DNA of 55,868 nt from Clostridia bacterium. Lineage in GTDB: Bacteria; Bacillota; Clostridia; Oscillospirales; CAG-272. Positions 25,950 through 35,223 of the stretch are shown here, piece by piece. The notes below the pieces were generated by a model. The model had not been told where the DNA came from, made no database searches, and worked only from the letters and a program-made list of their open reading frames with translations. The stretch covers positions 1-55,868 of the forward strand of contig JAFVTV010000001.1 of NCBI GenBank assembly GCA_017502975.1. Reading direction: 5' to 3'. Both the position numbers and the translations under genes were made by a program. Each line of letters opens with the position of its first letter. Position 1 is the stretch's first letter.

Positions 25950-25979
25950 ACGCGCACGCCGCATAAGCGCCGTGCGCGT
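25950..25979 (-). promoter_or_regulatory. GC-rich leader hairpin of the pyrimidine operon
   Basis: Arms of 13 bases (plus-strand 25950-25962 and 25967-25979) pair at 12 positions around a four-base loop. It lies between the promoter and the pyrC ribosome binding site, so it is in the leader RNA. It is followed on the transcript by GCTCAAAAAG, not a T-run, so it is not a simple terminator. A role as a PyrR-type or reiterative-transcription control element is possible but not shown. Confidence 0.6.
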
Positions 25980-26003
25980 ATATGTAAAATAATTATCTTT
26001 GAT

Positions 26004-26032
26004 ATTATAGCAAACACGACCCTGCTTGTCAA
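26004..26032 (-). promoter_or_regulatory. Perfect consensus sigma-A promoter of the pyrimidine operon
   Basis: Minus-strand TTGACA (26027-26032), 17-base spacer, TATAAT (26004-26009), both exact. The leader to the pyrC start is about 70 bases. Confidence 0.93.
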
Positions 26033-26065
26033 GACCAAATTTTCAAAAAATCTGTATATTTTGCG

Positions 26066-27520
26066 TTATTTCGAGGTTTTGCTTGTATGGCGCTGCGCCT
26101 TGATCATGCCGTATTTGATATCCCAAAGCTTGCGCGAAAGGTCAACGTAGTAATTATGGGGGTTATCAAAGCGTTTAACCTCCTCCCACATGCTCTGGAG
26201 CGACACCTTGCAGTGCGCACGGATCTCATCAAGAGAAGGAGAGGTATACACTTGCTTACCGTTTTTAAATACGGGAACAAGCAGCTCCTTTGCCTCAAAA
26301 TTGGTCAACACCTTGGTTTTCCAAGTGTTTTCGGGGTCAAAGATCTCAAGCGGCTGCGTATCGTCTACCGTTTCATCATACACACAGATAAGGTCTGCCT
26401 CTGCCTTACCGGTTTCTTTGTCAAACAAGCGGTAAACCTTTTTAAAGTGGGGTGTGGTGATCTTGCCAACGTTTTCGCTGAGCTTGATTTTGGGCAGGAT
26501 GTTCCCCTCTTTATCCTCAATCGCGCAAAGCTTATAAACGCCGCCAAATACGGGATTGCTCTTGGAGGTGATCAAACGCTCGCCAACGCCAAAGGCATCG
26601 ACCTGTGCGCCCTGCAGCAAAAGCCCTCTGATGATATACTCATCCAGCGAATTGGAGGCTACGATCTTACACTCGGTCAGCCCTGCCTCATCCAGCATTT
26701 TGCGGATCTTGCAGGAAAGATAGGTGATATCACCCGAATCAATACGAACAGCACATTTCGTAATGCCGGCTTCCTTAAAGGCACGAATCGCGTTCGGCAC
26801 GCCTGATTCCAAAACGTTATATGTATCAACTAAAAGTGTAGCACTGTTGGGATAGAGTTCGCAGTAGGCACGGAAAGCCTCTAATTCGCTATCAAACATC
26901 TGTACCCAAGAATGAGCCATAGTGCCCGAAGCAGGCACACCAAAGACTTCATCCGCAATGGCACATGCCGTGCCCGAAACACCGCCGATATATGCTGCGC
27001 GCGCGCCAAGGATCGCAGCATCCGCACCCTGCGCACGGCGAGAGCCGAATTCGCTCACGGGTCTACCCTTAGCGGCGCGGGTAATGCGCGCTGCCTTGGT
27101 CGCGATCATGGATTCGTGGTTGAGCATCATCAAAAGATAGGTTTCGATAAACTGCGCCTCCATGGTGCGTGCGCGCACCGTCAGCAAGGGCTCACCCGGG
27201 AAAACGACCGTGCCCTCCGGCACTGCCCAAATATCGCCCGTAAAGTGAAAATTGCGCAAATAATCAAGAAAGGCTTCATCAAAGCAGCCCTTTGAAGCAA
27301 GGTAGGCAATATCCTCCTCGTCAAAATGCAGATCGTTGATGTATTCAATTACCTGCTCAAGACCCGCTGCAATGGCATAGCCGCCGTCATCGGGATTGCT
27401 GCGGTAAAAAACATCAAAGTAGGAGATCATATCTCCCATGCCCTTTTTAAAATAACCGTTTGCCATTGTCATTTCATAATAGTCAAACAGCATGGTGAGA
27501 TTGCGAGAAATTTTTTTCAT
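26066..27520 (-). CDS. pncB: Nicotinate phosphoribosyltransferase
   Basis: A 484-residue enzyme making nicotinate mononucleotide from nicotinate and PRPP, the entry point of NAD salvage. Family features: an N-terminal LTMLFDYYEMTMANGYF, SEFGSRRAQG for substrate binding, GTMAHSWVQMF around the conserved His region, DSGDITYLS and the phosphate-binding FGVGERLITS. A C-terminal about 100-residue extension is as in the longer Firmicutes type. The ATG at 27520 behind AAAGGA is used rather than a frame starting six codons earlier. It is transcribed alone from an extended -10 promoter. No clear terminator separates it from the pyr promoter downstream. Confidence 0.95.
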   Translation of the reverse strand: MKKISRNLTMLFDYYEMTMANGYFKKGMGDMISYFDVFYRSNPDDGGYAIAAGLEQVIEYINDLHFDEEDIAYLASKGCFDEAFLDYLRNFHFTGDIWAVPEGTVVFPGEPLLTVRARTMEAQFIETYLLMMLNHESMIATKAARITRAAKGRPVSEFGSRRAQGADAAILGARAAYIGGVSGTACAIADEVFGVPASGTMAHSWVQMFDSELEAFRAYCELYPNSATLLVDTYNVLESGVPNAIRAFKEAGITKCAVRIDSGDITYLSCKIRKMLDEAGLTECKIVASNSLDEYIIRGLLLQGAQVDAFGVGERLITSKSNPVFGGVYKLCAIEDKEGNILPKIKLSENVGKITTPHFKKVYRLFDKETGKAEADLICVYDETVDDTQPLEIFDPENTWKTKVLTNFEAKELLVPVFKNGKQVYTSPSLDEIRAHCKVSLQSMWEEVKRFDNPHNYYVDLSRKLWDIKYGMIKAQRHTSKTSK

Positions 27521-27555
27521 AGCGGTTTCCTTTCGCAAGAAATGGTATTGTCATC

Positions 27556-27564
27556 ATTATAGCA
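27556..27564 (-). promoter_or_regulatory. Extended -10 promoter of pncB
   Basis: The minus strand reads TGCTATAAT with an exact TATAAT at 27556-27561. The -35 (TTTTCA) at 17 bases is poor, consistent with an extended -10 promoter. Confidence 0.65.
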
Positions 27565-27620
27565 CGCTTTACCCGGTTTGAAAAGTATTTTTCAATATTT
27601 TTTTATAATAAAAACACATG

Positions 27621-27649
27621 TTGCTTTTTGCAAAAAAATGTGTTAAAAT
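27621..27649 (+). promoter_or_regulatory. Sigma-A promoter of the TVP38/TMEM64 gene
   Basis: TTGCTT (27621-27626), 17 bases, TAAAAT (27644-27649). It is followed by AAAGGAGGT before a GTG start. Confidence 0.7.
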
Positions 27650-27678
27650 AGAAAAAATTCTATAAAGGAGGTAAGGTT

Positions 27679-28359
27679 GTGACAGAGCAACGCAAGGGGC
27701 GCACAGTCGCCGTCGTGTGTCTTTTACTGTTTGTGATCTTACTCACTGTTGCCACGGTGGTCTTTTGGGATAGCCTTACCGCCATGGTTGCCGACCCCGA
27801 GGCCTTCCGCTCCCAAATGGAGGGCTATGGACTTGGGGGTAAATGTATTTTTACTCTGCTTATGGCAGCACAGGTCATTTTGGCTCCGATCCCGGGGCAC
27901 CCCTTTGAAGTGGTGGGTGGCTATTCGTTTGGCATTTTAGGCGGGCTTCTTCTCACCTCAATTGGTGCGGCAATTGGGTCAGCCGTAGCATTTTGGATTT
28001 CACGTCGCTTTGGTGCAAAAGTAGTAAAATGCTTCTATTCCGATAAAAAACTGCAAAAAGTGTTCTTTTTGAAAGCAAGTGACAAGCAAAATGCCTTTAC
28101 ATTCATTTTCTTTCTTATCCCCGGTGTTCCTAAAGATATGCTGGCATATTTCATGGGTCTTACCGAAATGCGCTTCTCTGTCTTCATGCTCCTTTCTATT
28201 GTTGGTAGGCTCCCCGGCATTTTCATTGCCGTGCTTGGCGGTGCGGCGATCGGCACACGAAGTATCACTGCAATCGTTATATTTTTCCTGTGCTTCATCC
28301 TGTTTTTACTTCTTTCACTTTTGCTTTACAAGAAGAAAATGCCGCCAAAAAACAAATAA
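27679..28359 (+). CDS. TVP38/TMEM64-family (DedA-like) membrane protein
   Basis: A 226-residue polytopic protein with a first helix at about 10-30, then the family core: APIPGHPFEVVGGYSFG with the re-entrant motif, a GAAIGSAVAFWISRRFG segment, and IPGVPKDMLAYFMGL in the second half-repeat. One or two C-terminal helices and a basic tail follow. Members of this superfamily are implicated in phospholipid translocation and membrane homeostasis; the exact substrate is unknown. The start GTG is supported by AAAGGAGG seven bases upstream. It is monocistronic, ending in a hairpin shared with the convergent dpaB. Confidence 0.9.
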   Translation: MTEQRKGRTVAVVCLLLFVILLTVATVVFWDSLTAMVADPEAFRSQMEGYGLGGKCIFTLLMAAQVILAPIPGHPFEVVGGYSFGILGGLLLTSIGAAIGSAVAFWISRRFGAKVVKCFYSDKKLQKVFFLKASDKQNAFTFIFFLIPGVPKDMLAYFMGLTEMRFSVFMLLSIVGRLPGIFIAVLGGAAIGTRSITAIVIFFLCFILFLLLSLLLYKKKMPPKNK

Positions 28360-28364
28360 AAAAT

Positions 28365-28408
28365 CAGCCGCGCAAGAACTCGTTACAAGAGTTTGCGCGG
28401 CTGTTTTC
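28365..28408. terminator. Bidirectional terminator
   Basis: CAGCCGCGCAA (28365-28375) pairs with TTGCGCGGCTG (28393-28403), extended by AACTC/GAGTT inside the loop, followed by TTTTC on the plus strand and an A-rich tract on the other side. Confidence 0.8.
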
Positions 28409-28967
28409 ATATCACAAACAGTCTTTGATATTGCTTGCCCGCAAGGGCTGCCTTTAATGTTGGCTCAAGTAAGGAAAAATCAGCCACCAAGGAATGTGGC
28501 TTTTCCTTGGGATCATCCTGCTTCATCGGCACAAAATACACATTTTTACGCGTAAGCATCTGCCCTATATTTTTAAGGTTTGCGGATAGCGCGTCATTGG
28601 AGGCAAGCGCAATTACAAGCGGACGGTCAGAGCGCAGGTGTGCCTTGGCTGCCATGGTAACGGCAGTATCGGTAATGCCGTTTGCCATTTTTGCAAGTGT
28701 ATTTCCCGTGCACGGACAGATCACAAGTGCCTCAAGCGGTGATTTTGGCCCCAAGGGCTCTGCCCCTACGATACTGTGAATGACCTCCTTGCCTGTTAAC
28801 TGCTTGATCTCATCTATGACATCAGCCGCAGGTGAAAAACGCGTGTTGGTCGTATAGACCGTTTCACTCACAATTCCCTGTACCTCATGCGCCACGGTCA
28901 GTTTTTCCATTTCCACAAGTGCTGAGCGCACCGTGCAAAAGGAGCCGCAAAGCGCAAATCCGATCAT
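28407..28967 (-). CDS. dpaB: Dipicolinate synthase subunit B
   Basis: A 186-residue flavoprotein-like subunit (SpoVFB) of the enzyme that makes dipicolinic acid in the mother cell for loading into spores. Family features: the N-terminal GFALCGSFCTVRSAL, a central ICPCTGNTLAKMANGITDT, and LASNDALSANLKNIG. The length is standard. It lies 17 bases after dpaA, with GGAGAGAT upstream of the ATG. Together the two genes indicate a spore former. The aspartate-pathway genes that accompany them in Bacillus are absent here. Confidence 0.95.
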   Translation of the reverse strand: MIGFALCGSFCTVRSALVEMEKLTVAHEVQGIVSETVYTTNTRFSPAADVIDEIKQLTGKEVIHSIVGAEPLGPKSPLEALVICPCTGNTLAKMANGITDTAVTMAAKAHLRSDRPLVIALASNDALSANLKNIGQMLTRKNVYFVPMKQDDPKEKPHSLVADFSLLEPTLKAALAGKQYQRLFVI

Positions 28968-28984
28968 GATCTCTCCCCCCTCTC

Positions 28985-29878
28985 CTATTCTCCCTCACTT
29001 AAATAAGCAAGAATCGTTTGGGCAATGATTTCCCCTGCTGTAATCGGTGCATATTTGCCCGGCAAGGAGAGTGCCCACACCACACGAATACCCAGCATGC
29101 CCGCAGCGTTTGCATCTACACCGCCGGGCGCTGATGCAAGATCGATTATTAAAGTTTCGCTCGAAAGCCTTGAGAGCACCGCCCCATCAAACAGGCAACA
29201 CGGCACGGTGTTAAATATGGCGGCAAAGCCCTTGCCAAGTGAGAACAGTGCTTCCTTGCCGTTGATCTTCAAGGTATCGCACCCCCACACGCGCGCAAGC
29301 GCGAGATCCTCGCTCTTTCTTGCAGCCACAGTGACCCTTGCTCCCATCGCAAGGAGCAGCCGTACAAGGGCGCGCGATACGCGGCCAAAACCCGTTACCG
29401 CAACACAAAGCCCATTTACGGTACGCGGCACCTCACGCATCAATACCTCGATTGCGCCTTCAGCCGTGGGAACAGCATTCTTTTGCTGCAAAGCCTCACT
29501 TTCAAAATAGTCAAAAAATTGCACACCCACCTCTTGCAGCATTTCCTTTATCGTGAGTGAGAGCCTACCACCCGCCACAAGCGTTTCCGGCGATATTTCT
29601 CTTACAATATCAAGTATGCGCGGGGGCTTTTCTCCCTCCCGTTGCATGAGCGGCAGGTTTAAATGCTTACTGTCAGGAGAAGCAGGCAAAGGCAAGACCA
29701 GCACATCGGTATTTGCCACAGCCGTTTTCCAATCCTCAAAAAGCGTCACTTGTGGCGACAGGAGCGCCGAGGGCAAGCCCCAAGCACCAACCGAAAAGTC
29801 CTTTAAGGCGAAATATCCCGCCACCGCCGCCTGCCTTTTGTCGCCACCCAAAACTGTTATTTTTTTATATAAAGACAT
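28985..29878 (-). CDS. dpaA: Dipicolinate synthase subunit A
   Basis: A protein of about 297 residues (SpoVFA) with an N-terminal catalytic region and an NAD(P)-binding Rossmann domain (AVTGFGRVSRALVRLL followed by GARVTVAARK, about 150-180). It works with DpaB to convert the aspartate-semialdehyde-derived precursor to dipicolinate. The ATG at 29878 is preferred because GGGGAAC lies upstream. An ATG five codons earlier (29893) has no ribosome binding site. A mother-cell (sigma-K) promoter is expected, but I could not see a convincing one between the start and the terminator at 29938-29973. Confidence 0.94.
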   Translation of the reverse strand: MSLYKKITVLGGDKRQAAVAGYFALKDFSVGAWGLPSALLSPQVTLFEDWKTAVANTDVLVLPLPASPDSKHLNLPLMQREGEKPPRILDIVREISPETLVAGGRLSLTIKEMLQEVGVQFFDYFESEALQQKNAVPTAEGAIEVLMREVPRTVNGLCVAVTGFGRVSRALVRLLLAMGARVTVAARKSEDLALARVWGCDTLKINGKEALFSLGKGFAAIFNTVPCCLFDGAVLSRLSSETLIIDLASAPGGVDANAAGMLGIRVVWALSLPGKYAPITAGEIIAQTILAYLSEGE

Positions 29879-29937
29879 CACATTGTTCCCCATTTACAAT
29901 GATGTGAGAAAAGTCGGATATCCGTTTGTTAGATATA

Positions 29938-29973
29938 AAAAACCGATCTCGGGTAATCCGAGATCGGTTTTTA
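29938..29973. terminator. Bidirectional terminator between birA and dpaA
   Basis: A perfect stem AACCGATCTCGG (29941-29952) / CCGAGATCGGTT (29958-29969) with A-run before and T-run after. On the minus strand it ends the polC-birA transcript and isolates dpaA. Confidence 0.88.
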
Positions 29974-30050
29974 TCATACAATGACCGACATGATCCCTCT
30001 TACTGATAGATTATGTCGTTTGTTGTCTTATTGTGCGGCTGTGCACGCAG
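29974..30050. other. Short non-coding spacer after birA
   Basis: The stretch from the terminator to the birA stop holds no open frame with a ribosome binding site and no further hairpin that I can identify. Confidence 0.5.
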
Positions 30051-30755
30051 TTATCGGATGCGCAAAGAAATCTCGCCGCCGCGCAAAATCTCACGCAAGC
30101 CGTTTTCATACACCACAAGCAAGCCGCCATCGGCATCAATGTCAAGCGCCGTGGCGTTTGCTCTGCTCCCGCTTTTGATAACGGTTACGGCACTGCCAAG
30201 GCAGGAGGCGTGCGCGCGATAATACTCTACCCATCCGCCTTCTCTTATTTCATCCTCAAAATTCTGCAACCAATAAAGGATGCGCTCGATCAAGCCCTCA
30301 ACATCATCATAAGGAAGGCAGGTAGCGATATCGGCAAGCTCGGGGGGCATATTGTCGCGCCCTGTATTGATCCCGATGCCAAGCACCACAAAGGGCTCGC
30401 CCTTTTGATCCTCACCTGCCACCGCCAGTATACCGCAGACCTTTTTGCCGTTCAAGAGCAGATCGTTGATCCATTTGATATCAAGTGAAACACCCGTAAG
30501 TTCCGCTATGGCGCGGTGCACAGCAACAGCGCAAAACGGCGTGAGCGCACCGAATTTTTCACGTGCAAGCTTGGGACGCAGCACGGTACTGAAGTAGGTG
30601 CCGCCCTCGGGCGAGGAAAAGCTACGTCCCATTCTGCCAACACCCCCGCTTTGTCGCTTGGCAACGACAGTATAAAAGGGTGCGGCGCCCGCCATAGCGG
30701 CGGCTTTTGCCGTTTCGTTTGTGGAAACAAGATGATCAAAATAGTGAATTTTCAT
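30051..30755 (-). CDS. birA: Biotin--[acetyl-CoA-carboxylase] ligase (no DNA-binding domain)
   Basis: A 234-residue enzyme that activates biotin with ATP and attaches it to the carboxylase carrier protein. It starts directly with the catalytic domain (HYFDHLVSTNETAKA), holds the adenylate-binding KRQSGGVGRMGRSF and the lysine-site WINDLL with GKKVCGIL, and ends in a small SH3-like domain. The N-terminal helix-turn-helix of bifunctional BirA is missing, so it is not expected to repress biotin genes. The ATG at 30755 behind TGAGGT is used; a longer frame would start inside polC. It lies seven bases after polC. Confidence 0.94.
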   Translation of the reverse strand: MKIHYFDHLVSTNETAKAAAMAGAAPFYTVVAKRQSGGVGRMGRSFSSPEGGTYFSTVLRPKLAREKFGALTPFCAVAVHRAIAELTGVSLDIKWINDLLLNGKKVCGILAVAGEDQKGEPFVVLGIGINTGRDNMPPELADIATCLPYDDVEGLIERILYWLQNFEDEIREGGWVEYYRAHASCLGSAVTVIKSGSRANATALDIDADGGLLVVYENGLREILRGGEISLRIR

Positions 30756-30762
30756 ATAAACC

Positions 30763-33700
30763 TCAGAAAAAGGATAATTGATCGGTTTCGTTGATGCTGT
30801 CAAGCACGCCTGCGCTACGCAAGGTTTCTACAACTTTTTTGTTGAGCCCTGCGCGTATCTGCATATCCTCTACCGAGAAAAAGGGCTCCTCGTTGCGCGC
30901 TGCCACAATACTCTCAGCAGCATTTTCACCAACGCCCGCCAGTGCCGAGAAGGGCATGCGAATCGCGCCGTTTTCGGGCAGGAACGCACGGGAATCGGAT
31001 TTTTCAATATCCACAGGCAAAAATCGGATGCGCCTTGCCATACACTCGTTGATCAACTGCAGAGTCGAAACAGATGCCTGCTCCTTCGGACTTGCCTCCT
31101 TGCCGCGCCGCTCGATATCCTTAATGGTTGCAACCACCTTGGATTTACCGCCCATAACGATGGCGGCATCAAAGCCACCGGGGGCTACTGTAAACATAGC
31201 GGCATAAAAAGCAAGCGGCATATGTACCTTATACCATCCAAGTCGAATGGCAGACATAACGTATGCCGCGGCATGCGCCTTGGGGAACATGTACTTGATC
31301 TTTTTACAGGAGCCGATGTACCACTCGGGCACGTTATGCGCACGCATATCTGCCTCCCACTCAGGCGTGAGGCCCTTGCCCTTACGCACACTTTCCATAA
31401 TCTTAAAGGCTACAGCGTTTTCAAGGCCGTAGCGAATGAGGTCGTTCATAATGTTGTCACGACACCCTATTACGTGGGAAATATCGCAAATGCCTTCCTT
31501 GATAAGATCCTGCGCATTGCCCACCCAAACATCTGTGCCATGCGAAAGACCCGAAATCTGCAACAGGTCTGCAAAAGAACGCGGCTTTGCCTCCTCCACC
31601 ATCTTCATAACAAATCTTGTGCCAAACTCAGGCAAGCCGTAGGTGCCGAGCTGAGCGTCGATATCCTCGGGGGCAATGCCAAGAGGCTTTGTGGAAAGAA
31701 ACAACTCATACACACTCGGATCGTTCATCGGCACTTGCATCACGCTCGTATCTGAAAAACGCTCAATCCACTTATATTTGGTAGGAATATCGTGTCCAAG
31801 CTCGTCAAGCTTTAAGAGCGTATCGTGCAAATATTCAAAGGTAAAGTGCGTGGTAACAATATCAGAATTAGGGTCATCGGCAGGGTGCTGTACAGGGCAG
31901 AAATCATAGATCTCATATTCCTTGGGCACAACCACGATACCGCCCGGGTGCTGTCCCGTGGAGCGCTTAACACCCACACAGTGCGCCGCAATGCGATTTA
32001 CCTCAGCACGCGGCAGAGATATCCCCTTTTCCTCCATGTATTTCAGCACAAAGCCGAATGCCGTTTTGTCAGCAATGCCGCCAATCGTACCTGCACGGAA
32101 CACGTTTTCGGCACCAAACAGCTCCTCGGTGTATTTGTGCACGCGCCCCTGTACCTCACCTGAGAAATTAAGGTCGATATCAGGAGATTTGTCGCCGTAA
32201 AAGCCAAGGAATGTTTCAAAAGGAATATTGTGTCCGTCATTGTTCATTTTAGTGCCGCATACAGGGCAATTTTTATCGGACAGGTCAAAGCCCGAGCCAA
32301 TGCCCGCAGGCACGTCAAATTCATTGTGCTGACACTTAGGGCACCAATAGTGCGGCGGCAACGGATTGACCTCGGATATACCTGCCATAGAGGCAACAAA
32401 CGATGAACCAACCGATCCGCGCGAGCCAACAAGATACCCCTGGCTTTCACTGTACCAAACCAGCTTTTGCGCGATCATGTAAAGCACGGCAAAGCCGTTT
32501 TTGATAATAGATGTAAGCTCCTTATCCAGGCGCTTTGCAACGATCTCGGGCAAGGGATCGCCGTACATGGATTTTGCGCGCTCGTAACAGATGCGTTGCA
32601 GATCCTCCTCTGCCCCCTCCATATTGGGCGTAAAGGTGCCCTTGGGGAAAGGTCTGATATCCGCATCGATCTGATCGGCAATAAGGTTGGTGTTGGTAAC
32701 GACCACCTCGTACGCCTTCTCCTCTCCGAGATATGCAAACTCCTCAAGCATCTCCTCGGTGGTGCGATAGTAAAGGTGTGAGGTCTGATCCTCATTTTTG
32801 AATTTCACGCTGACAAGCACCTTGCGGAAAATCTCATCCTCATCGTTTAAGAAATGTGCATCACACGTGGCAACCACGGGAATGCCAAGCTTTTCGCCAA
32901 GCGCTACCACGCGGCAATTGAGATCACGCAGCCCCTCGTCATTAGCAATCTTACCCTCCGCAACCATAAAGCGATTATTGCTGATGGGTTGAATTTCAAG
33001 GTAATCGTAAAACTTGGCAATCTCCTCGATCTCGCTCTCGGGCTTGTTGTCAATAATGGCACGCATCAGCTCGCCCGCCTCACACGCAGACCCAACGATC
33101 AGCCCCTCACGGTGCTTTTCAAGCACGGTTTTCGGCACACGCGGCACCTTGCGGTAATAATTAAGATAGCCGTAAGAAACAAGCTTATAAAGATTTTTGA
33201 GCCCAACCTTATTTTTCACCAGCAGGATCTGGTGGTACGGCGGCAAGCGAAGCGGATCTGCCGCGGCGCTCATATCATTTTGCAGATCACGGAAGCTGCG
33301 GATCTCAGCCGCCTGCATTTTCTCCTGCATTTTAAAATAAATCATGGCAAGCATCTCGGCGTCGTCAGACGCGCGATGATGGTTGAATTCGCCAAGATTA
33401 AAGTATTTCGCAAGCGTATCGAGCTTGTGATTTTTCAGATCTGTATTGAGATGACGCGAGAGAGCAACAGTGTCAAGATAGGCATTTTCAAAGGGCAGAC
33501 CGTTATTCTTTGCCGCCACGCGGATAAAGCCGATATCAAAATCGGCATTGTGTGCGATCAAAAGCCTATCCCCTACAAAATTCAAAAATTCGGGCAAAAC
33601 TTCCCCAATGACCCTTGCATCCTTCACCATTTCATCGGTAATGCCCGTCAGTTCAACAACTTCAGCGGGGATGGGCATTTCGGGATTTACAAAGGTATTA

Positions 33701-35166
33701 TAGCGCTCCAATACCTCTCCGTTTTTCACCTTTACGGCACCGATCTCGGTAATGCCGCAGGTGCGGTTGGAAAGGCCCGTGGTCTCAATGTCAAACACCA
33801 CAAACTCATCCTCAAATCCACCCTTATAGTTGCCGTACAGGGCGCTGGCGGTATCGTTGACAAAATATGCCTCCATACCGTAAATTACCTTTTGCCCCAG
33901 CTTTTCGGCAACCAGCATTGCCTCCTGATAGGCTTGTACGTTGCCATGGTCGGTAATTGCCACGGCGGGATGTCCCCACTTATGCGCCTGCTTCACTGCT
34001 ACATCGGGCGGAATCAGCGCATCCATGGCAGACATGGTGGTGTGCAGATGCAGTTCCACGCGCTTCTTTGGCGCATTGTCCTGGCGCTCTACCCTTCTTA
34101 CACAGGCAACATCACTGTAATAAAAGGTCAGATCAACATCCTGTACGTCCTTGTGCACGTCATACTTCGCATAGCCACGCATGGCAATGGCGGCACCGTT
34201 GTGCACAACCGAACAAAGTGCCTCCTTATCCTCGGCATTCAGGCCGAATTTTTTGACCATGATCGAGGAATTGCCGTCGGTCACGCCAAAGCTGATATTG
34301 AATTTGGTGCCGTCACGCGTGGTATCCTCGGTATAGCCAAACACCTCACCCAAAACCACAATGCCACGCACAGGACGCGTGACGTGGGCAATGGGAACGG
34401 GGCGAATATCAAACTGTGTGCCGATCTGATATTGGGGGGCGGAAATATCAAAGCGGTAAAGACCGACAGTACAGATTCCCTCCTCAATTTTAGCATCCTC
34501 CGCCTCGCCAAGCAGCGACATCACACGCTGTCCCACGGGCGCAACGGTGCTTGCGGCGTCATCTCCCTCCCCACCGTTACCGCGCGACATTTGCGCGCGC
34601 TCATAAGCAAGACTGCTTTGACGTATTTGCGCATCGATCGCCGCCAGCTCCTCAGAGCCACTATAGCGATAGCTTGCGGCAAGCGTGGCGGAATGGCGGA
34701 TCACCACCTTATAGTGAAGCCCAAACTCACTGCGAATGATACCCTCGATCACCTCGGGGGTTTTGCCAAGCTCCATTAATTGCAGGCTGTTTTGGGCATA
34801 AGGCAGTTCAATAATGAGCGTATCCTCATCAAGCGTTGCCTTGTAGGAATGGAAAAAACCGCGCGCTACAATGCCAATGCGCTGTGTTTCCTCAAGCAGT
34901 TCTCCTATATAGGTTTCACCAAAAAAACTTGCGGGATAGTGCGGCAAAATGCGCACGAGCGAAAGCTCATATGCACGTGCGATCTCCGCCTCCACACGAT
35001 AAAGCACCGCCTTGCGGATCGGCTCAGGAAAGCTTGCGCGCACCTCGATCATGCGGTTTTCCTTATCGGCACGAAGCGCAATATCGGTTGCCTGCCTTAG
35101 CCAAGCCGCATCCGAAGCTTCGGGATGATATTTATAAAAAATTTCAAGTAAATTTTTTCCCGCCAT
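30763..35166 (-). CDS. polC: DNA polymerase III PolC
   Basis: A 1467-residue replicative polymerase of low-GC Firmicutes. In order: an N-terminal region, an OB-fold (about 235-345), a PHP domain split by the exonuclease (HLHTTMSAMDALI near 372; ITDHGN), the DnaQ-like 3'-5' proofreading exonuclease (VVFDIETTGL near 459, with HNADFD and HHRASDDAEM), then the polymerase. The polymerase contains GSRGSVGSSFVASM, a four-cysteine zinc site (CPKC and CPVCG) and the catalytic SPDIDLNFSG near 997. C-terminal (HhH)2 and tau-binding regions follow. Start ATG lies behind AGAGG. A terminator lies between it and ispG. Confidence 0.98.
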   Translation of the reverse strand: MAGKNLLEIFYKYHPEASDAAWLRQATDIALRADKENRMIEVRASFPEPIRKAVLYRVEAEIARAYELSLVRILPHYPASFFGETYIGELLEETQRIGIVARGFFHSYKATLDEDTLIIELPYAQNSLQLMELGKTPEVIEGIIRSEFGLHYKVVIRHSATLAASYRYSGSEELAAIDAQIRQSSLAYERAQMSRGNGGEGDDAASTVAPVGQRVMSLLGEAEDAKIEEGICTVGLYRFDISAPQYQIGTQFDIRPVPIAHVTRPVRGIVVLGEVFGYTEDTTRDGTKFNISFGVTDGNSSIMVKKFGLNAEDKEALCSVVHNGAAIAMRGYAKYDVHKDVQDVDLTFYYSDVACVRRVERQDNAPKKRVELHLHTTMSAMDALIPPDVAVKQAHKWGHPAVAITDHGNVQAYQEAMLVAEKLGQKVIYGMEAYFVNDTASALYGNYKGGFEDEFVVFDIETTGLSNRTCGITEIGAVKVKNGEVLERYNTFVNPEMPIPAEVVELTGITDEMVKDARVIGEVLPEFLNFVGDRLLIAHNADFDIGFIRVAAKNNGLPFENAYLDTVALSRHLNTDLKNHKLDTLAKYFNLGEFNHHRASDDAEMLAMIYFKMQEKMQAAEIRSFRDLQNDMSAAADPLRLPPYHQILLVKNKVGLKNLYKLVSYGYLNYYRKVPRVPKTVLEKHREGLIVGSACEAGELMRAIIDNKPESEIEEIAKFYDYLEIQPISNNRFMVAEGKIANDEGLRDLNCRVVALGEKLGIPVVATCDAHFLNDEDEIFRKVLVSVKFKNEDQTSHLYYRTTEEMLEEFAYLGEEKAYEVVVTNTNLIADQIDADIRPFPKGTFTPNMEGAEEDLQRICYERAKSMYGDPLPEIVAKRLDKELTSIIKNGFAVLYMIAQKLVWYSESQGYLVGSRGSVGSSFVASMAGISEVNPLPPHYWCPKCQHNEFDVPAGIGSGFDLSDKNCPVCGTKMNNDGHNIPFETFLGFYGDKSPDIDLNFSGEVQGRVHKYTEELFGAENVFRAGTIGGIADKTAFGFVLKYMEEKGISLPRAEVNRIAAHCVGVKRSTGQHPGGIVVVPKEYEIYDFCPVQHPADDPNSDIVTTHFTFEYLHDTLLKLDELGHDIPTKYKWIERFSDTSVMQVPMNDPSVYELFLSTKPLGIAPEDIDAQLGTYGLPEFGTRFVMKMVEEAKPRSFADLLQISGLSHGTDVWVGNAQDLIKEGICDISHVIGCRDNIMNDLIRYGLENAVAFKIMESVRKGKGLTPEWEADMRAHNVPEWYIGSCKKIKYMFPKAHAAAYVMSAIRLGWYKVHMPLAFYAAMFTVAPGGFDAAIVMGGKSKVVATIKDIERRGKEASPKEQASVSTLQLINECMARRIRFLPVDIEKSDSRAFLPENGAIRMPFSALAGVGENAAESIVAARNEEPFFSVEDMQIRAGLNKKVVETLRSAGVLDSINETDQLSFF

Positions 35167-35198
35167 TTTTCAACCTCTTTCGATCGGACTTTTTAGAG

Positions 35199-35223
35199 AA
35201 AAACGGCGAGGCTCGCCGTTTTA
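35199..35223 (-). terminator. Intrinsic terminator after ispG
   Basis: On the minus strand the stem AAAACGGCG / CGCCGTTTT with a five-base loop begins at the ispG stop codon and is followed by TTTTTCTC. Only about 32 bases remain before polC, too few for a normal promoter. Read-through may therefore feed polC. Confidence 0.75.

Noticed and set aside
29879-29935. Mother-cell sigma-K promoter expected upstream of dpaA
   Set aside because: No convincing AC-16/17-CATAnnnTA arrangement could be placed between the terminator and the start codon.
32854-34779. Long open frame (641 codons) on the plus strand, antisense to polC
   Set aside because: Shadow of polC; the composition is rich in His and Ile without domain motifs, and no promoter or ribosome binding site is present.
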